The notes: generated by a model not told the origin, from the sequence alone. 64,000 nt of DNA from CAZWSX01 sp964636985 (GCA_964636985.1 CAZWSX010000004.1:186001-250000), one strand, 5' to 3'; numbered from the stretch's first letter, positions 24,608 through 34,416 are shown. A program made the numbers and translations.

Positions 24608-26389
24608 ATGGAGAAGGTAAAAGCAATTGTCTACTACCGTATGTCGTCCGAGCAGCAGGAGGACAGCATTCCAAAGCAACGTGTTGAGATTGACGGCATC
24701 AAGAATCAATTCGGGTACGAGATCGTCGCTGAGTACATCGATGAAGGCTTGTCGGGGTCAAAGAACACCCACAAGCGAAAAGACTATTTGCAGATGATTT
24801 CCGACATTCAGAATGGTGCCATCGACGGTGCGACTGTTCTGTTGCTCTGGAAGACCTCACGATTCAGCCGTGAGAATCCCCTTGAGGCTGCACAGTTCTA
24901 TCGAGTTCTTCAGCTTGCCAAGATCGACATCCACGACACCCAGCTTGGTCGTCAGGATTTGAACACGCAGATGGGTAGAATCATGGTGATGTTCCAATCG
25001 GAGCAGAACCATGCGTATTCTATTGAAATCTCCGGCAACAGCAGCGGAGGTCGTCGCACCCTTGCAAATAAAGGCTGGTGGGTCGCCGGGTCGATTCCCT
25101 ACGGGTTCGATAAGGTCTACGTCAGTCGAGAAGGAGACAAAACCCTCAGGGCTGGGCGACGTGATTTCTCCGTCAAGAAGCCCCGTGGCTGGCGATGCAA
25201 GCTCGAAAAGAACGAGCAAGAATCCGTCTGGGTCCATTACATTTTCGATGCGTATGCGAACCGGAAGTTGTCGCTTCGGAAGATTGCCGAGTATCTGAAT
25301 CAGCACGGCGTGCTTGTGCCATCTGGGTCGCCGGACAAAGGTTGGACGAAGGACAACCTGCGAGACATGCTTCGCAACAAAGCGTACTGCGGGTACGTCA
25401 CCATCGGAAACGGGCGACGCCTACGAGAGCAGACAGTCTTCAATCGTATCGGAAGCATCTGCACGAAGTCAGAGAACGTCCCAGAGATCGTTTCGGAGGA
25501 ACTCTGGAACGCCGCTGTGGAACTTTTGGACAGCCGGTCGAAAGCTCCGTACTTGCACGTCAACGGGGGATTCAACGCTTGGCGAGGAGTGTGCTTCTGC
25601 GGTCACTGCGGGTATGCACTCGACCGCAAGACTCGGCTGGCGAAAGGGAACCAACGTGGCTTCCTCGAAGGTAATCGGTATTCATACTTCACATGCTGCA
25701 CGTCAGTGAAGCAACCGGGCAAGGGGCAGTGCAAGCAGTGGCGTGTGCTTGAAGACGAGCTTGAGGAGATCGTGTTGGGTCATCTGGTTAGCGAGATCGA
25801 CGCCAAGATTCTGCGGTCTCTAGAATTGCAGCGGCAGGAAATTCCAGAAAATCCGCAGCGAGATATTCTTCAAAAGAAACTCGACAAACTGCTTCAGTTG
25901 ATTGAGGTAGCCACTGACCGGTGGCTGAAGGCTCCTGAATCGATGATGGAGGCTGCCGAGCGGAAGGTTCGTGAGTATCAGGAAGAGGCAAAGCGTCTCG
26001 AAGATCAGGTCGCAGTTCTCGACCTGAAGGAGTGCGACCTTGAAAAGCTTCAATCAGAGTGGCAGGCGAAGAAGGAAGAATTCCTCCTGATCGATGAACG
26101 AGTGACCTTCTCGGACAATGAGAATGGTGGGATGTTCCCGCAACGAATGAGGCGTGTTCGAGCCAAGATTGAGAAGGACCGATTTGCTCAGTTCCTCACT
26201 GATCTGGGATTCCGGGTATCGTTCTACTGGCAACCAATCCAGACCAATCCCAAGCGGGTTCGGCACCAGTCACGAAAGACGATTTACCGGGTGGATCGAG
26301 CAAAGGTCAATTCACGAGTTCTGCCACCGAACTCAAAAAACGCCGGGAAATACGAAGGTGCGACCGGCTTAGGGGGTTCGTACCAATAG
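24608..26389 (+). CDS. Large serine recombinase (integrase)
   Basis: 593-residue site-specific recombinase that would integrate and excise the element. The N-terminal resolvase domain has YYRMSSEQQEDS, with the catalytic Ser at position 13 after Arg11, and KTSRFSRENP near residue 82 with the conserved arginines. The recombinase domain includes the GWWVAGSIPYGF segment. A zinc ribbon (CFCGHCGYALD near 330, then a paired Cys region) and a long coiled coil (about 400-490) follow, as in large serine integrases. The gene ends at the element boundary, within a few bases of the disrupted chromosomal gene. CAGGAG lies upstream of the ATG. Confidence 0.92.
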   Translation: MEKVKAIVYYRMSSEQQEDSIPKQRVEIDGIKNQFGYEIVAEYIDEGLSGSKNTHKRKDYLQMISDIQNGAIDGATVLLLWKTSRFSRENPLEAAQFYRVLQLAKIDIHDTQLGRQDLNTQMGRIMVMFQSEQNHAYSIEISGNSSGGRRTLANKGWWVAGSIPYGFDKVYVSREGDKTLRAGRRDFSVKKPRGWRCKLEKNEQESVWVHYIFDAYANRKLSLRKIAEYLNQHGVLVPSGSPDKGWTKDNLRDMLRNKAYCGYVTIGNGRRLREQTVFNRIGSICTKSENVPEIVSEELWNAAVELLDSRSKAPYLHVNGGFNAWRGVCFCGHCGYALDRKTRLAKGNQRGFLEGNRYSYFTCCTSVKQPGKGQCKQWRVLEDELEEIVLGHLVSEIDAKILRSLELQRQEIPENPQRDILQKKLDKLLQLIEVATDRWLKAPESMMEAAERKVREYQEEAKRLEDQVAVLDLKECDLEKLQSEWQAKKEEFLLIDERVTFSDNENGGMFPQRMRRVRAKIEKDRFAQFLTDLGFRVSFYWQPIQTNPKRVRHQSRKTIYRVDRAKVNSRVLPPNSKNAGKYEGATGLGGSYQ

Positions 26390-26400
26390 CTGCACCCATG
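26372..26400. other. Right attachment junction (attR) of the element
   Basis: Rightward of about 26,390 the minus strand encodes a radical SAM N-terminus. Leftward the same frame runs into recombinase sequence. The translation passes from the conserved RGCLHGCSY into WYEPPKP, where the radical SAM family has CYARP. The crossover must therefore lie within a few bases of the third cysteine codon. The exact core cannot be set without the left junction, which lies outside the window. Confidence 0.65.
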
Positions 26401-26640
26401 CAGGCATCCCCGATAGGGATTGAGGCTGTACGTGAAATTAATATCGGGACTGTTATTGGTGCTGACGACCGATTGTGTGTCGTCGTCAAGATAGACGGTC
26501 TCGGGATGGGCCAAACCGTCCAGATATTCTTCATCGTTCTCGACGTGTTCAAGATCCCACTCAGTGGCGATCCGCTCGAAGCGGTTCGTCGGGCTGACGG
26601 GCGCTCCGCGTCCCTTGGCATCAGGCGGACGATCAGACAT
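26390..26640 (-). pseudogene. Radical SAM gene (PA0069-like) split by the element
   Basis: About 83 N-terminal residues remain, starting at the ATG at 26640. The frame shows the family opening (NRFERIATEWDLEHVEND, then VYLDDDTQS, then FTYSLNPYRGCLHGCSY). The radical SAM motif CxxxCxxC is broken: the third cysteine is replaced by Trp because chromosomal sequence stops there. The open frame continues to 26,284 in element DNA with no resemblance to the family. The C-terminal part should lie at the far left end of the element, outside this window. Confidence 0.8.
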
Positions 26641-26668
26641 AGCAGGCCCATCCCTAGTCAACGGCCAG

Positions 26669-26693
26669 TATACTGATCGTCAGTATAGTATAC
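26669..26693. promoter_or_regulatory. Operator-like palindrome upstream of the radical SAM gene
   Basis: TATACTGA (26669-26676) and TCAGTATA (26680-26687) form a perfect 8-bp inverted repeat with a three-base spacer. GTATAC occurs at both 26668-26673 and 26688-26693. The site sits about 30-50 bases upstream of the radical SAM start codon, where a repressor would bind. Confidence 0.5.
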
Positions 26694-26782
26694 CTGGCGC
26701 GTTCAAGCAAGCGAAGGGTAGCCGCGTTCGCCAGATCGCGGACGGGCTCTAAAAGGACTGTTTGGCGTCGACTTGCGGGGCC

Positions 26783-26816
26783 GCCGCACTCTTGGCGAGC
26801 TCTTGGCGAGTGCGGC
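26783..26816 (-). terminator. Hairpin at the end of the aldehyde dehydrogenase gene
   Basis: A 9-bp perfect stem (GCCGCACTC at 26783-26791, GAGTGCGGC at 26808-26816) starts at the stop codon of the dehydrogenase gene. The loop holds a short repeat. No T-run follows, so it may be a weak or Rho-assisted terminator. Confidence 0.45.
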
Positions 26817-28336
26817 TACAGTTGCACGTCGAATTTCACGCCTTGCGCCAGCGGCAGGCTCTTCCCGTAGTTGATCGTGCAGGTTTGACGCCGCATGTAG
26901 GCTTTCCACGAATCGCTTCCCGACTCCCGTCCGCCGCCGGTTGCTTTCTCGCCGCCGAAGGCCCCGCCAATTTCGGCTCCGCTGGTTCCGATGTTGACGT
27001 TGGCGATCCCGCAGTCGCTTCCCGCGGCTGAGAGAAAACGCTCTGATTCGACGAGAGACTCCGTGAAAATCGATGACGACAGCCCTTGCTCGACTCCGTT
27101 GTTGATGGCGATTGCTTCGTCGAGCTCTTTGTACGGAACCACGTACAAGATGGGGGCGAATGTCTCGCGCTGCATCACTTTCATATCCCGATGCGCGCGG
27201 ATGATCGCCGGCGTGACAAAGAAGCCCGGCCTATCGACCCGATCTCCTCCTAAAACCAGCTTGCCTCCGTCTTGTTTTGCCTCGGAGATTGCCTGTTGCA
27301 TTGCTTCGACCGCCCGGGCGCGAATCAGCGGTCCCATCAAGATTCCGTCCTCCCAGGGATTGCCGATGGTGACGCTGCGAAACGCCGTCGCCATCCGATT
27401 GACGATTTCGTCGAGCCGCGACTCGTGAACAATGAGTCGCCTTAGCGTGGTGCAGCGTTGCCCGGCGGTTCCCACAGCCGCAAACGTCGCCGCGCGGACA
27501 ACCAGATCGAGTCGCGCCGAGGGCGCCACAATCGCCGCATTGTTTCCCCCGAGTTCCAAGAGAGAGCGGCCCATTCGCGCGGCGACCGTTTTTGCAACGG
27601 CGCTCCCCATTGCACAGCTTCCCGTCGCCGAGATCAGCGGCAAGCGTGGGTCGTTCGACATCGCTTCGCCAACATCCACGCCCCCGATCGCGAGTGAAAA
27701 CACGCCCGACCAACCCGCCGGCGCCATGACACGATCGACCAGGGTTTGTGTGGCGATGGCCGTGAGCGGCGTTAACGGTGAGGGTTTCCACACCACCGTA
27801 TCACCGCAGACGGCGGCGAGCATCGCGTTCCATGCCCAAACGGCGACAGGAAAATTGAAAGCCGTGATCACACCCACTGGGCCAAGCGGATGCCACTGCT
27901 CGATCAGGCGATGCTCGGGCCTTTCGCTGGCGATCACAAGTCCATGCAACTGCCGCGACAGCCCCACGGCAAAGTCGCACATGTCGATCATTTCCTGCAC
28001 CTCGCCGCGCCCTTCGGACAGGATCTTGCCTGTCTCGAGCGTGACCAGGGCCCCGAGATCGTCCTTATGCTGCCGCAACAGATTCCCGATTTGCCGGACG
28101 AACTCACCTCGTTGTGGCGCAGGCAAGTTCCGCCAGCGGTTGAATGTCTCGCTGGCGACTGAGGCTGCTTCGGCGTACTGGCTGGCGGTGGCTCCCGTTA
28201 CATTGGCGATGGTCTCGCCAGTGGCTGGATTGATGGACGTGAAGTCCTCTCCCGTTCCCGGCTTCCATCTGCTCGCGAACAGGGCCTGAAACGGGGGCGC
28301 GACTCCTAGTCGCTTGAGAATTTCATTCGAATTCAT
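26816..28336 (-). CDS. ALDH7-type semialdehyde dehydrogenase
   Basis: 506-residue NAD-dependent aldehyde dehydrogenase of the antiquitin branch. The general base is Glu261 in LLELGGNNAAI and the nucleophile is Cys295 in GTAGQRCTTLRR, a string characteristic of ALDH7 (alpha-aminoadipate semialdehyde / piperideine-6-carboxylate dehydrogenases). The ITAFNFPVAVW and KPSPLTP segments bind NAD. Lysine catabolism is the usual role of the branch. I prefer the ATG at 28336 over an upstream TTG at 28351. It is divergent from the DUF1697 gene. Confidence 0.88.
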   Translation of the reverse strand: MNSNEILKRLGVAPPFQALFASRWKPGTGEDFTSINPATGETIANVTGATASQYAEAASVASETFNRWRNLPAPQRGEFVRQIGNLLRQHKDDLGALVTLETGKILSEGRGEVQEMIDMCDFAVGLSRQLHGLVIASERPEHRLIEQWHPLGPVGVITAFNFPVAVWAWNAMLAAVCGDTVVWKPSPLTPLTAIATQTLVDRVMAPAGWSGVFSLAIGGVDVGEAMSNDPRLPLISATGSCAMGSAVAKTVAARMGRSLLELGGNNAAIVAPSARLDLVVRAATFAAVGTAGQRCTTLRRLIVHESRLDEIVNRMATAFRSVTIGNPWEDGILMGPLIRARAVEAMQQAISEAKQDGGKLVLGGDRVDRPGFFVTPAIIRAHRDMKVMQRETFAPILYVVPYKELDEAIAINNGVEQGLSSSIFTESLVESERFLSAAGSDCGIANVNIGTSGAEIGGAFGGEKATGGGRESGSDSWKAYMRRQTCTINYGKSLPLAQGVKFDVQL

Positions 28337-28448
28337 GGGACGTCTTGCCAAAAAGGTGGATGCTCAGCGATTTCTATACAATTCTATGCCTCAGAATCGA
28401 AAATGGCTGGCCAGTGTGGGCGGGAAGACGCAGGAGATACCAAAACAA

Positions 28449-28991
28449 ATGGCAACCTGGATCGCACTCCTTCGCGGGATCAATGTCGGCGGCAACAACA
28501 TGCTTCCCATGAAAACATGGGCTGCGCAACTGGCCGAACTGGGCTGCAAGAACGTCCGCACGTACATCCAAAGCGGCAACGCCGTTTTCGAAAGCTCCAC
28601 CAAGTCAAAGGCGACGGTCCAGAAGAAGGTCGTCGCAGCGATTGAAGCCTCGCACGGTTTCTCGCCAAAAGTGCTTTTGCTGAGTGCCGACGAACTTCGC
28701 CAGGCGATCGACGAGAATCCTTTTCCCAAATTGGAATGGAATACCAAAGCGTTCCACTTCTTTTTCCTCTCCGCGAAAGCGGCTAAGGCCAAGATGGAGG
28801 GAATTGCAAAAATCAAAGCGGCCAGCGAAGACTATCGTCTCACAGATTCAGTCTTCTATCTTCACGCGCCCGACGGCGTCGGGCGATCCAAGCTCGCGGC
28901 CGGCGTCGAGAAACTTCTCGGCGTCGACGTGACCGCGCGGAATGGCCGGACCGTCGAGAAACTGGCCGAGATGGCGGAAGAGAAGGCCTGA
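28449..28991 (+). CDS. DUF1697 family protein
   Basis: 180-residue DUF1697 protein. The start at 28449 follows AGGAG. The opening MATWIALLRGINVGGNNMLPM and the YIQSGNAVFES segment are the family hallmarks, and LHAPDGVGRSKLA and TARNGRTVEKLAEM close the domain. The function is unknown in the family. The longer frame from 28314 has no ribosome binding site. Confidence 0.88.
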   Translation: MATWIALLRGINVGGNNMLPMKTWAAQLAELGCKNVRTYIQSGNAVFESSTKSKATVQKKVVAAIEASHGFSPKVLLLSADELRQAIDENPFPKLEWNTKAFHFFFLSAKAAKAKMEGIAKIKAASEDYRLTDSVFYLHAPDGVGRSKLAAGVEKLLGVDVTARNGRTVEKLAEMAEEKA

Positions 28992-29099
28992 AAACCAGCA
29001 GCAAAGCCTTTCGCGGGAACCCCCTCGCCGATTTCGGCTTGGGATGTAACGATGGACGGTTGATGGCCCTCCGTCGATTCCCGTTCCTGCTGGATGCTC

Positions 29100-30908
29100 A
29101 TGCCTCAGATTTCCGTTGAAAACCTCCGCATCGCCTTTCGTGGCCCGACACTGCTCGACGATGTTTCCTGCCAGATCGAGGCTGGCCAGCGGATCGGCCT
29201 GGTAGGACGCAACGGCGCGGGCAAGACCACATTCTTGCGCCTGTTAGCGGGGCAGATCCCTTCCGACGCGGGCAAGGTGGTGCTTGCGCCCGGGACGACG
29301 GTGTCGCTCCTCCCTCAAGAAGTGCCGCTCGACATCGCAGGCAAGATTCGAACCATCATTGCCGGCGGATTGCCACCGGTCGACGAGCACGACCACGACG
29401 GTGTCTGGAAGCGCGATCACGCCGTGAACCGAGTTCTGTCGAACATGGAGCTCGACGGCGAACTGGCGTTCGAATCGCTCTCCTCCGGAATGAAACGGCG
29501 CGTGCTATTGGCCAGAGCGATTGTTGCCCAGCCGGATGTGCTATTGCTCGACGAGCCGACCAACCACCTTGATTTAAACGCCATCGAATGGCTGGAGCGT
29601 TTCCTGGCTCGCTGGCCGGCGACGTTGATTTTCGTGACGCACGACCGGACATTCCTTCGCAAGCTGGCGACGCGGATTCTGGAAGTCGAGCGAGGTCGGC
29701 TGTTCGACTGGACCTGCGACTACGACACGTTCCTGGCCCGCAAGGAAGCAGCCCTCGCGGCCGAAGAAAAGCAAAACGCGCTCTTCGATAAGAAGCTTGC
29801 CGAGGAAGAAGTGTGGATTCGCACCGGCATTAAAGCCCGTCGAACTCGCAATGAAGGACGCGTCCGCGCTTTGGAGGCATTGCGCAAGCAGCGGAGCGAA
29901 CGGCGGGACGCGGTCGGCAAAGTGAAAATGGCGATCCAGGAAGCCGAACGAAGTGGCGCACTGGTCGCCGTGGCGGAGAATATCACTTTCGGCTATCCGG
30001 GGCGCGAGATCGTTCGTGATTTCTCGATCACGATCATGCGTGGCGATAAGATCGGCCTGATCGGTCCCAACGGCGCCGGCAAGTCGACGCTGCTGAAACT
30101 CCTCTTGGGCCAACTTCAGCCGCAAGCCGGAACCATTCGCACGGGAACCAACCTTCAGGTCGCGTACTTCGATCAGTTGCGTCAGCAACTGGATGACGAT
30201 TCGACGGTCATCGAAAGCGTGGGCGAAGGAAACGACACCGTCAAGCTCGGCGGATCGAGCCGCCACATCATCGGTTACCTGTCGGATTTCCTGTTCGATG
30301 CCGAACGAGCCCGCACCAAGATCGGGCGACTTTCAGGTGGCGAACGCAATCGAGTGTTGCTTGCCAAGCTGTTCGCCAAGCCAGCCAACGTGATCGTCCT
30401 CGACGAACCGACCAACGATCTCGACGCCGAAACGCTCGAACTGCTGGAAGAGCGGCTTGTCGCCTTCGAAGGAACGGTGATCACCGTCAGCCACGACCGG
30501 GCGTTTCTCGACAACGTCGTCACCAGCACGCTGGTCTTCGACGACGATGGCGTCCGCGAATTCGCCGGAGGTTACACCGACTGGGTCCGACAAAAGGAAG
30601 TACGTGCCGCGGCGACCGAGCAGGCGGTCGAGAAGAGCCGGCCGGCCGAGAGCAAACAGTCGAACAAGAGCGACAACGGCAAACGGAAACTTTCGTTCAA
30701 AGAGAAGCAGGAGTTGGCTTCACTCCCCGGCGTGATCGAAAAGGCCGAAGGCGAGATTGCGCAGCTTCACGTCGAGATGGCTGATCCGGACTTCTACAAG
30801 CAAGCGGGGCCAAAAATCGCCGAGGCGCAATCGCGCCTCCAAAAACTGCAGGAAACGTTGTCCACCGCCTACGAACGTTGGTCGACGCTAGAGGCGATGG
30901 AAGGGTAG
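29100..30908 (+). CDS. uup: ABC-F family ATPase Uup
   Basis: 602-residue ABC-F protein with two ABC domains: Walker A GRNGAGKT near residue 37 and GPNGAGKS near 325, signatures LSSGMKRR and LSGGERNR, and Walker B LLLDEPTNHLD and IVLDEPTNDLD. The C-terminal coiled coil (KEKQELASLPGVIEKAE onward) is the extra domain typical of Uup. These cytosolic proteins act on ribosomes, and Uup also influences transposon precise excision in E. coli. An ATG six bases earlier (29094) is equally possible. Confidence 0.9.
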   Translation: MPQISVENLRIAFRGPTLLDDVSCQIEAGQRIGLVGRNGAGKTTFLRLLAGQIPSDAGKVVLAPGTTVSLLPQEVPLDIAGKIRTIIAGGLPPVDEHDHDGVWKRDHAVNRVLSNMELDGELAFESLSSGMKRRVLLARAIVAQPDVLLLDEPTNHLDLNAIEWLERFLARWPATLIFVTHDRTFLRKLATRILEVERGRLFDWTCDYDTFLARKEAALAAEEKQNALFDKKLAEEEVWIRTGIKARRTRNEGRVRALEALRKQRSERRDAVGKVKMAIQEAERSGALVAVAENITFGYPGREIVRDFSITIMRGDKIGLIGPNGAGKSTLLKLLLGQLQPQAGTIRTGTNLQVAYFDQLRQQLDDDSTVIESVGEGNDTVKLGGSSRHIIGYLSDFLFDAERARTKIGRLSGGERNRVLLAKLFAKPANVIVLDEPTNDLDAETLELLEERLVAFEGTVITVSHDRAFLDNVVTSTLVFDDDGVREFAGGYTDWVRQKEVRAAATEQAVEKSRPAESKQSNKSDNGKRKLSFKEKQELASLPGVIEKAEGEIAQLHVEMADPDFYKQAGPKIAEAQSRLQKLQETLSTAYERWSTLEAMEG

Positions 30909-31041
30909 GCCTTCTTCCGCTCGCAACTTTTTGTAGCAAACTTTTCTTTCTGAACAGAATTGGCGGTTACATCGCGACTCTCTTTACGCTTCTTGACTCT
31001 TTCGCCTTAGGGCCAGGAGCCTCTCTCAGGAGTAAGAAAAG

Positions 31042-32706
31042 TTGTCGCGAAAAATTCTTTTTGGCGTGATGCTGGCGGCATTCGCGGTTCTGTCTCGGCC
31101 ATCTGTTTACGCAGAGCCACCGGCCAAAGTGGCCGACGAATACGTCGACATCGGGAACTTTCACAACAAAGTCTCGACCCCGAGCGCGAAAGCACAGAAG
31201 TGGTTCGATCGCGGTTTGGCCATGTGCCATGCCTTCAACCACGAAGAAGCCGTGCGATGCTTCGAGCAGGCCATCGCTGCTGATCCCACCATGCCGATGG
31301 CCTATTGGGGCCTGGCGTACGCGTGGGGCCCGAACATCAACAATATGAAGGTTGATACGTCGGCCGTCGCTCAGGCAGAGCTTGCCCTTCGACTCGCAAA
31401 GCTTCATGCCGACAAGGCCTCGCCCTGGGAACAAGCCATCATCGACGCCATGAAGCGGCGGTACGTCATTCCTGTTCCGGAAGACCGCACCCCGCTGAAC
31501 GAGCGCTACGCCGAGGACATGCGGGCGGCCTATGAAAAATACCCCGAGCAACCCTTGGTCGTTGCTGCGTTCGCCGAAGCGCTGATGGATTTGCGTCCGT
31601 GGAAGCTTTGGACTCCCGACGGCCAGCCGTCGGATGTGACGCCCGAATTGGTGAAGGTCCTCGAAGGCGGTCTCAAGCGGTGGCCCAAGCACCCGATGCT
31701 CTGCCACTTGTATATCCACGCGATCGAGGCCTCGCCTCATCCCGAAAGAGCACTCGAAGCTGCCAACAACCTGCGTAGCGCCATGCCTGGCGCAGGCCAC
31801 CTGGTCCACATGCCCTCGCACATCGACGTTCGCGTGGGGGACTATCGGACGATGATTGAATCGAACCAGCGAGCGATCAAAGCCGACAAAGAATTTGTCG
31901 GCCGTCGTGGCCGCGACAGCATGTACACCCTCTACCGCGTCCACAACTACCACTTCCTGGTCTACGGCGCGATGTTCGATGGCCAAAGCAAACTGGCGCT
32001 GGAGTCTTCGCGAGAGATGGTCCAACAGATGCCGGAGGAAATGCTCCGCGCTCTGCCCGACATGCTCGACGCATACGTTCCGACCCCGTTGCATGTTCTC
32101 ATCCGTTACGGCAAATGGGACGAGATCCTCAAGGAGCCCGAGCCAGCCGACTACTTACCGATGTCGCGTTCCATGTGGCGCTACGCGCGAGGCGTCGCCT
32201 TTGCGGCCAAAGGACAAGTCCAAGAGGCCGAAAAAGAAGAGCAAGAATTTCTGAAACAGCGCGCGGCAGTTCCGGAGACGAGTGTGCTGTTCAACAATCC
32301 CTCACAAGCGGTTCTTGGCGTGGCTGAGAAAATGCTGCGCGGGGAGATCGCTTACCGCAAAGGAAGCTACGACGAGGCCTTCGAATCGCTTCGCGAAGCG
32401 GTCAAGCGAGACGACGCGCTCCACTACGACGAGCCATGGGGCTGGATGCAGCCCGCCCGCCACGCTTTGGGAGCGCTCCTACTGGAGCAAGGCCATTACG
32501 AGGAAGCCGAACAGGTCTTCCGGGAGGACTTGAAACGCCATCCCAAGAATCTATGGGCTCTTCAAGGCCTGCAAGATGCTTTGGAAAAGTTGGGCAAGAA
32601 GGAATTGGCCGCAGAGATCCACGTTCAGTTCCAAAAGGCAACCGAGCGTTGCGATATCGAGATCGACCGCCCGTGCTTTTGCAAGCAAAAGAAAAAGGCC
32701 GAGTAG
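31042..32706 (+). CDS. Secreted TPR-containing protein
   Basis: 554-residue protein starting at a TTG with CAGGAG nine bases upstream. A Sec signal peptide covers residues 1-24 (ILFGVMLAAFAVLSRPSVYA). After it, KWFDRGLAMCHAFNHEEAVRCFEQAIAADPTMPMAYWGLAYAWG is a clear tetratricopeptide unit. Further repeats appear near residues 430-510 (GSYDEAFESLREAV, GHYEEAEQVFREDLKRHP). It probably scaffolds other exported proteins. Similar proteins are frequent in environmental bacteria. Confidence 0.85.
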   Translation: MSRKILFGVMLAAFAVLSRPSVYAEPPAKVADEYVDIGNFHNKVSTPSAKAQKWFDRGLAMCHAFNHEEAVRCFEQAIAADPTMPMAYWGLAYAWGPNINNMKVDTSAVAQAELALRLAKLHADKASPWEQAIIDAMKRRYVIPVPEDRTPLNERYAEDMRAAYEKYPEQPLVVAAFAEALMDLRPWKLWTPDGQPSDVTPELVKVLEGGLKRWPKHPMLCHLYIHAIEASPHPERALEAANNLRSAMPGAGHLVHMPSHIDVRVGDYRTMIESNQRAIKADKEFVGRRGRDSMYTLYRVHNYHFLVYGAMFDGQSKLALESSREMVQQMPEEMLRALPDMLDAYVPTPLHVLIRYGKWDEILKEPEPADYLPMSRSMWRYARGVAFAAKGQVQEAEKEEQEFLKQRAAVPETSVLFNNPSQAVLGVAEKMLRGEIAYRKGSYDEAFESLREAVKRDDALHYDEPWGWMQPARHALGALLLEQGHYEEAEQVFREDLKRHPKNLWALQGLQDALEKLGKKELAAEIHVQFQKATERCDIEIDRPCFCKQKKKAE

Positions 32707-32718
32707 CACCACGCTTCT

Positions 32719-34416
32719 TTAAGTCGTCAAAGGCGTCAGGTCCCGCGTGATCGGGACCTCGATCAATCGCGGCTTATCGCCGTGAAGGCTTATCTTGAGA
32801 GCCTCAACGAGCGCATCGAGGTTATCAATCCTCTCCGACTCGACACCGTACCCACGGGCAAGTGACAAATAGTCGATCGCGGGCGTCGACAGATCGAGCC
32901 CAAGAAACTCATTTCGGACTGCGTGTTCGAGATTTAGGCCCTGGGAGCCCGTCATCAGAACCTGGTACTGGCGGTTGTTCAGCACCAGAAACGTGACCGG
33001 AATGTTGTACTTGGCGGCCGTCCAGAGCGATTGCAGTCCGTAAAGAGCGGCGCCGTCTCCAAGAATCGCCAAGGCCGGTCGATCAGGCCATGCCAGTTTT
33101 GCGCCGATGGCGCACCCAGAGCCCCAGCCGAGCGTCCAACCCCGATGGCCGAAGTAGGCCTCGGTCGTCGGCATCGTACCGAGACGTTCCAGGACACCGC
33201 CTGTGCTGGTGACGGCTTCTTCGACGATGATGGTTTCGCGAGAGAATGCTTTGCTTAGTGCCGCCATCACTTTCGCTGGCGGGATCGGCGGCCCGCTAGG
33301 CAATGCCGCAATCGCAGTCTCCAAGCGTTCTCGTTCCTCGGCGAATTTTTTAACCGCTTGATTGCGGCGGACGAGAACTTCACGATCCCGCTGGTGATCT
33401 CGTCGCGAGTCCCACTCTCTTGCGATTTCGCTAAGCGAAGTACGAATGTCTCCCCAGACGGCTACGTCCATGGGGTAATTCTTCCCTAGCTCCGCCGGCG
33501 AATCGTCAACATGGATCAGCTTCGTATTTTTTGGAATGGGGCGCTGCGGCTCAAACCAAACATACTGCCGCATCACATCGAGTCCCACGAACATGATCGT
33601 GTCGTACTCTTGCAGCCGAGCATGAATATCGGGCGACCAAAGCGGGAGCATCTGGCCATACAGCCGATGTCCGGCGAGATACGGCAGTCGCCCGTGCGTG
33701 TTGCCTGGTTCTGAAAAAACGGGCGCTCCCCAAGCCTCCGCCAGATCAATTAACTCTTGGATCGCGCCCCGTTCGGTCACGCGACTCCCCGCGATGATAG
33801 CCGGACGTTTGGCCTCGGCCATCGCGAACACGCAATGCGGCAGCGCGTGAATGGATGGACGCAGTCGATGGTCGATCCGCGTTGGCGCCGACAAGTCGAC
33901 GTCTGAGGCACATGGCATCATCTGCACGTCGAGCGGCAGCGAAAGGAACACAGGACCGCGCGGCGGCGTAAGAGCCCGTTGGATGGCTCGACGAGTCAGT
34001 GTCGCAACTTCATCAGGCGAGCGGGCCTCGTCCGCCCACTTGGTCCAGGGTCGAACGACCGAAACCATGTCGCCGCCGAGGATCGCTTCTTCGTGCAACA
34101 GCCGACGATCTTGTTGGCCGGCAGTCACCAACAGCGGTGTCCCCTCTCGGAATGCGTTGTAGAGCCCGCCCATCGCGTTTCCCAAGCCGCAGCAAGCGTG
34201 CAGGTTGACGACGGCAATGTCGCCTGTAGCCATGGCGTAGCCGTCAGCCATCGCCATCAGCGGCGTCTCGTGCAGGCCTAGGACGTATTCGAAGCGATCG
34301 TCGCCAATCAATGCGTCGTTGAGAGGAAGCTCCGTGGTGCCTGGGTTCCCGAAAATCTTCTTTACGCCGTGATTGGCCAGAACCGTCAGGAACGCTTGAA
34401 TGCCGCTGATCGCCAT
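32719..34416 (-). CDS. ThDP-dependent decarboxylase (benzoylformate decarboxylase-like)
   Basis: 565-residue thiamine diphosphate enzyme. The N-terminal FGNPGTTELPL and GLHETPLMAMADGYA carry the cofactor-activating Glu. The C-terminal GDGAALYGLQSLWTAAKYN...LNN is the ThDP/Mg motif. Overall it resembles benzoylformate decarboxylase and related acetolactate-synthase-like enzymes. The substrate cannot be fixed from sequence. It converges on the TPR gene with a 12-base gap. Confidence 0.82.
   Translation of the reverse strand: MAISGIQAFLTVLANHGVKKIFGNPGTTELPLNDALIGDDRFEYVLGLHETPLMAMADGYAMATGDIAVVNLHACCGLGNAMGGLYNAFREGTPLLVTAGQQDRRLLHEEAILGGDMVSVVRPWTKWADEARSPDEVATLTRRAIQRALTPPRGPVFLSLPLDVQMMPCASDVDLSAPTRIDHRLRPSIHALPHCVFAMAEAKRPAIIAGSRVTERGAIQELIDLAEAWGAPVFSEPGNTHGRLPYLAGHRLYGQMLPLWSPDIHARLQEYDTIMFVGLDVMRQYVWFEPQRPIPKNTKLIHVDDSPAELGKNYPMDVAVWGDIRTSLSEIAREWDSRRDHQRDREVLVRRNQAVKKFAEERERLETAIAALPSGPPIPPAKVMAALSKAFSRETIIVEEAVTSTGGVLERLGTMPTTEAYFGHRGWTLGWGSGCAIGAKLAWPDRPALAILGDGAALYGLQSLWTAAKYNIPVTFLVLNNRQYQVLMTGSQGLNLEHAVRNEFLGLDLSTPAIDYLSLARGYGVESERIDNLDALVEALKISLHGDKPRLIEVPITRDLTPLTT

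Noticed and set aside
30967..32094. 375-codon minus-strand frame opposite the TPR gene
   Set aside because: Antisense shadow of a clear signal-peptide/TPR protein in GC-rich DNA.
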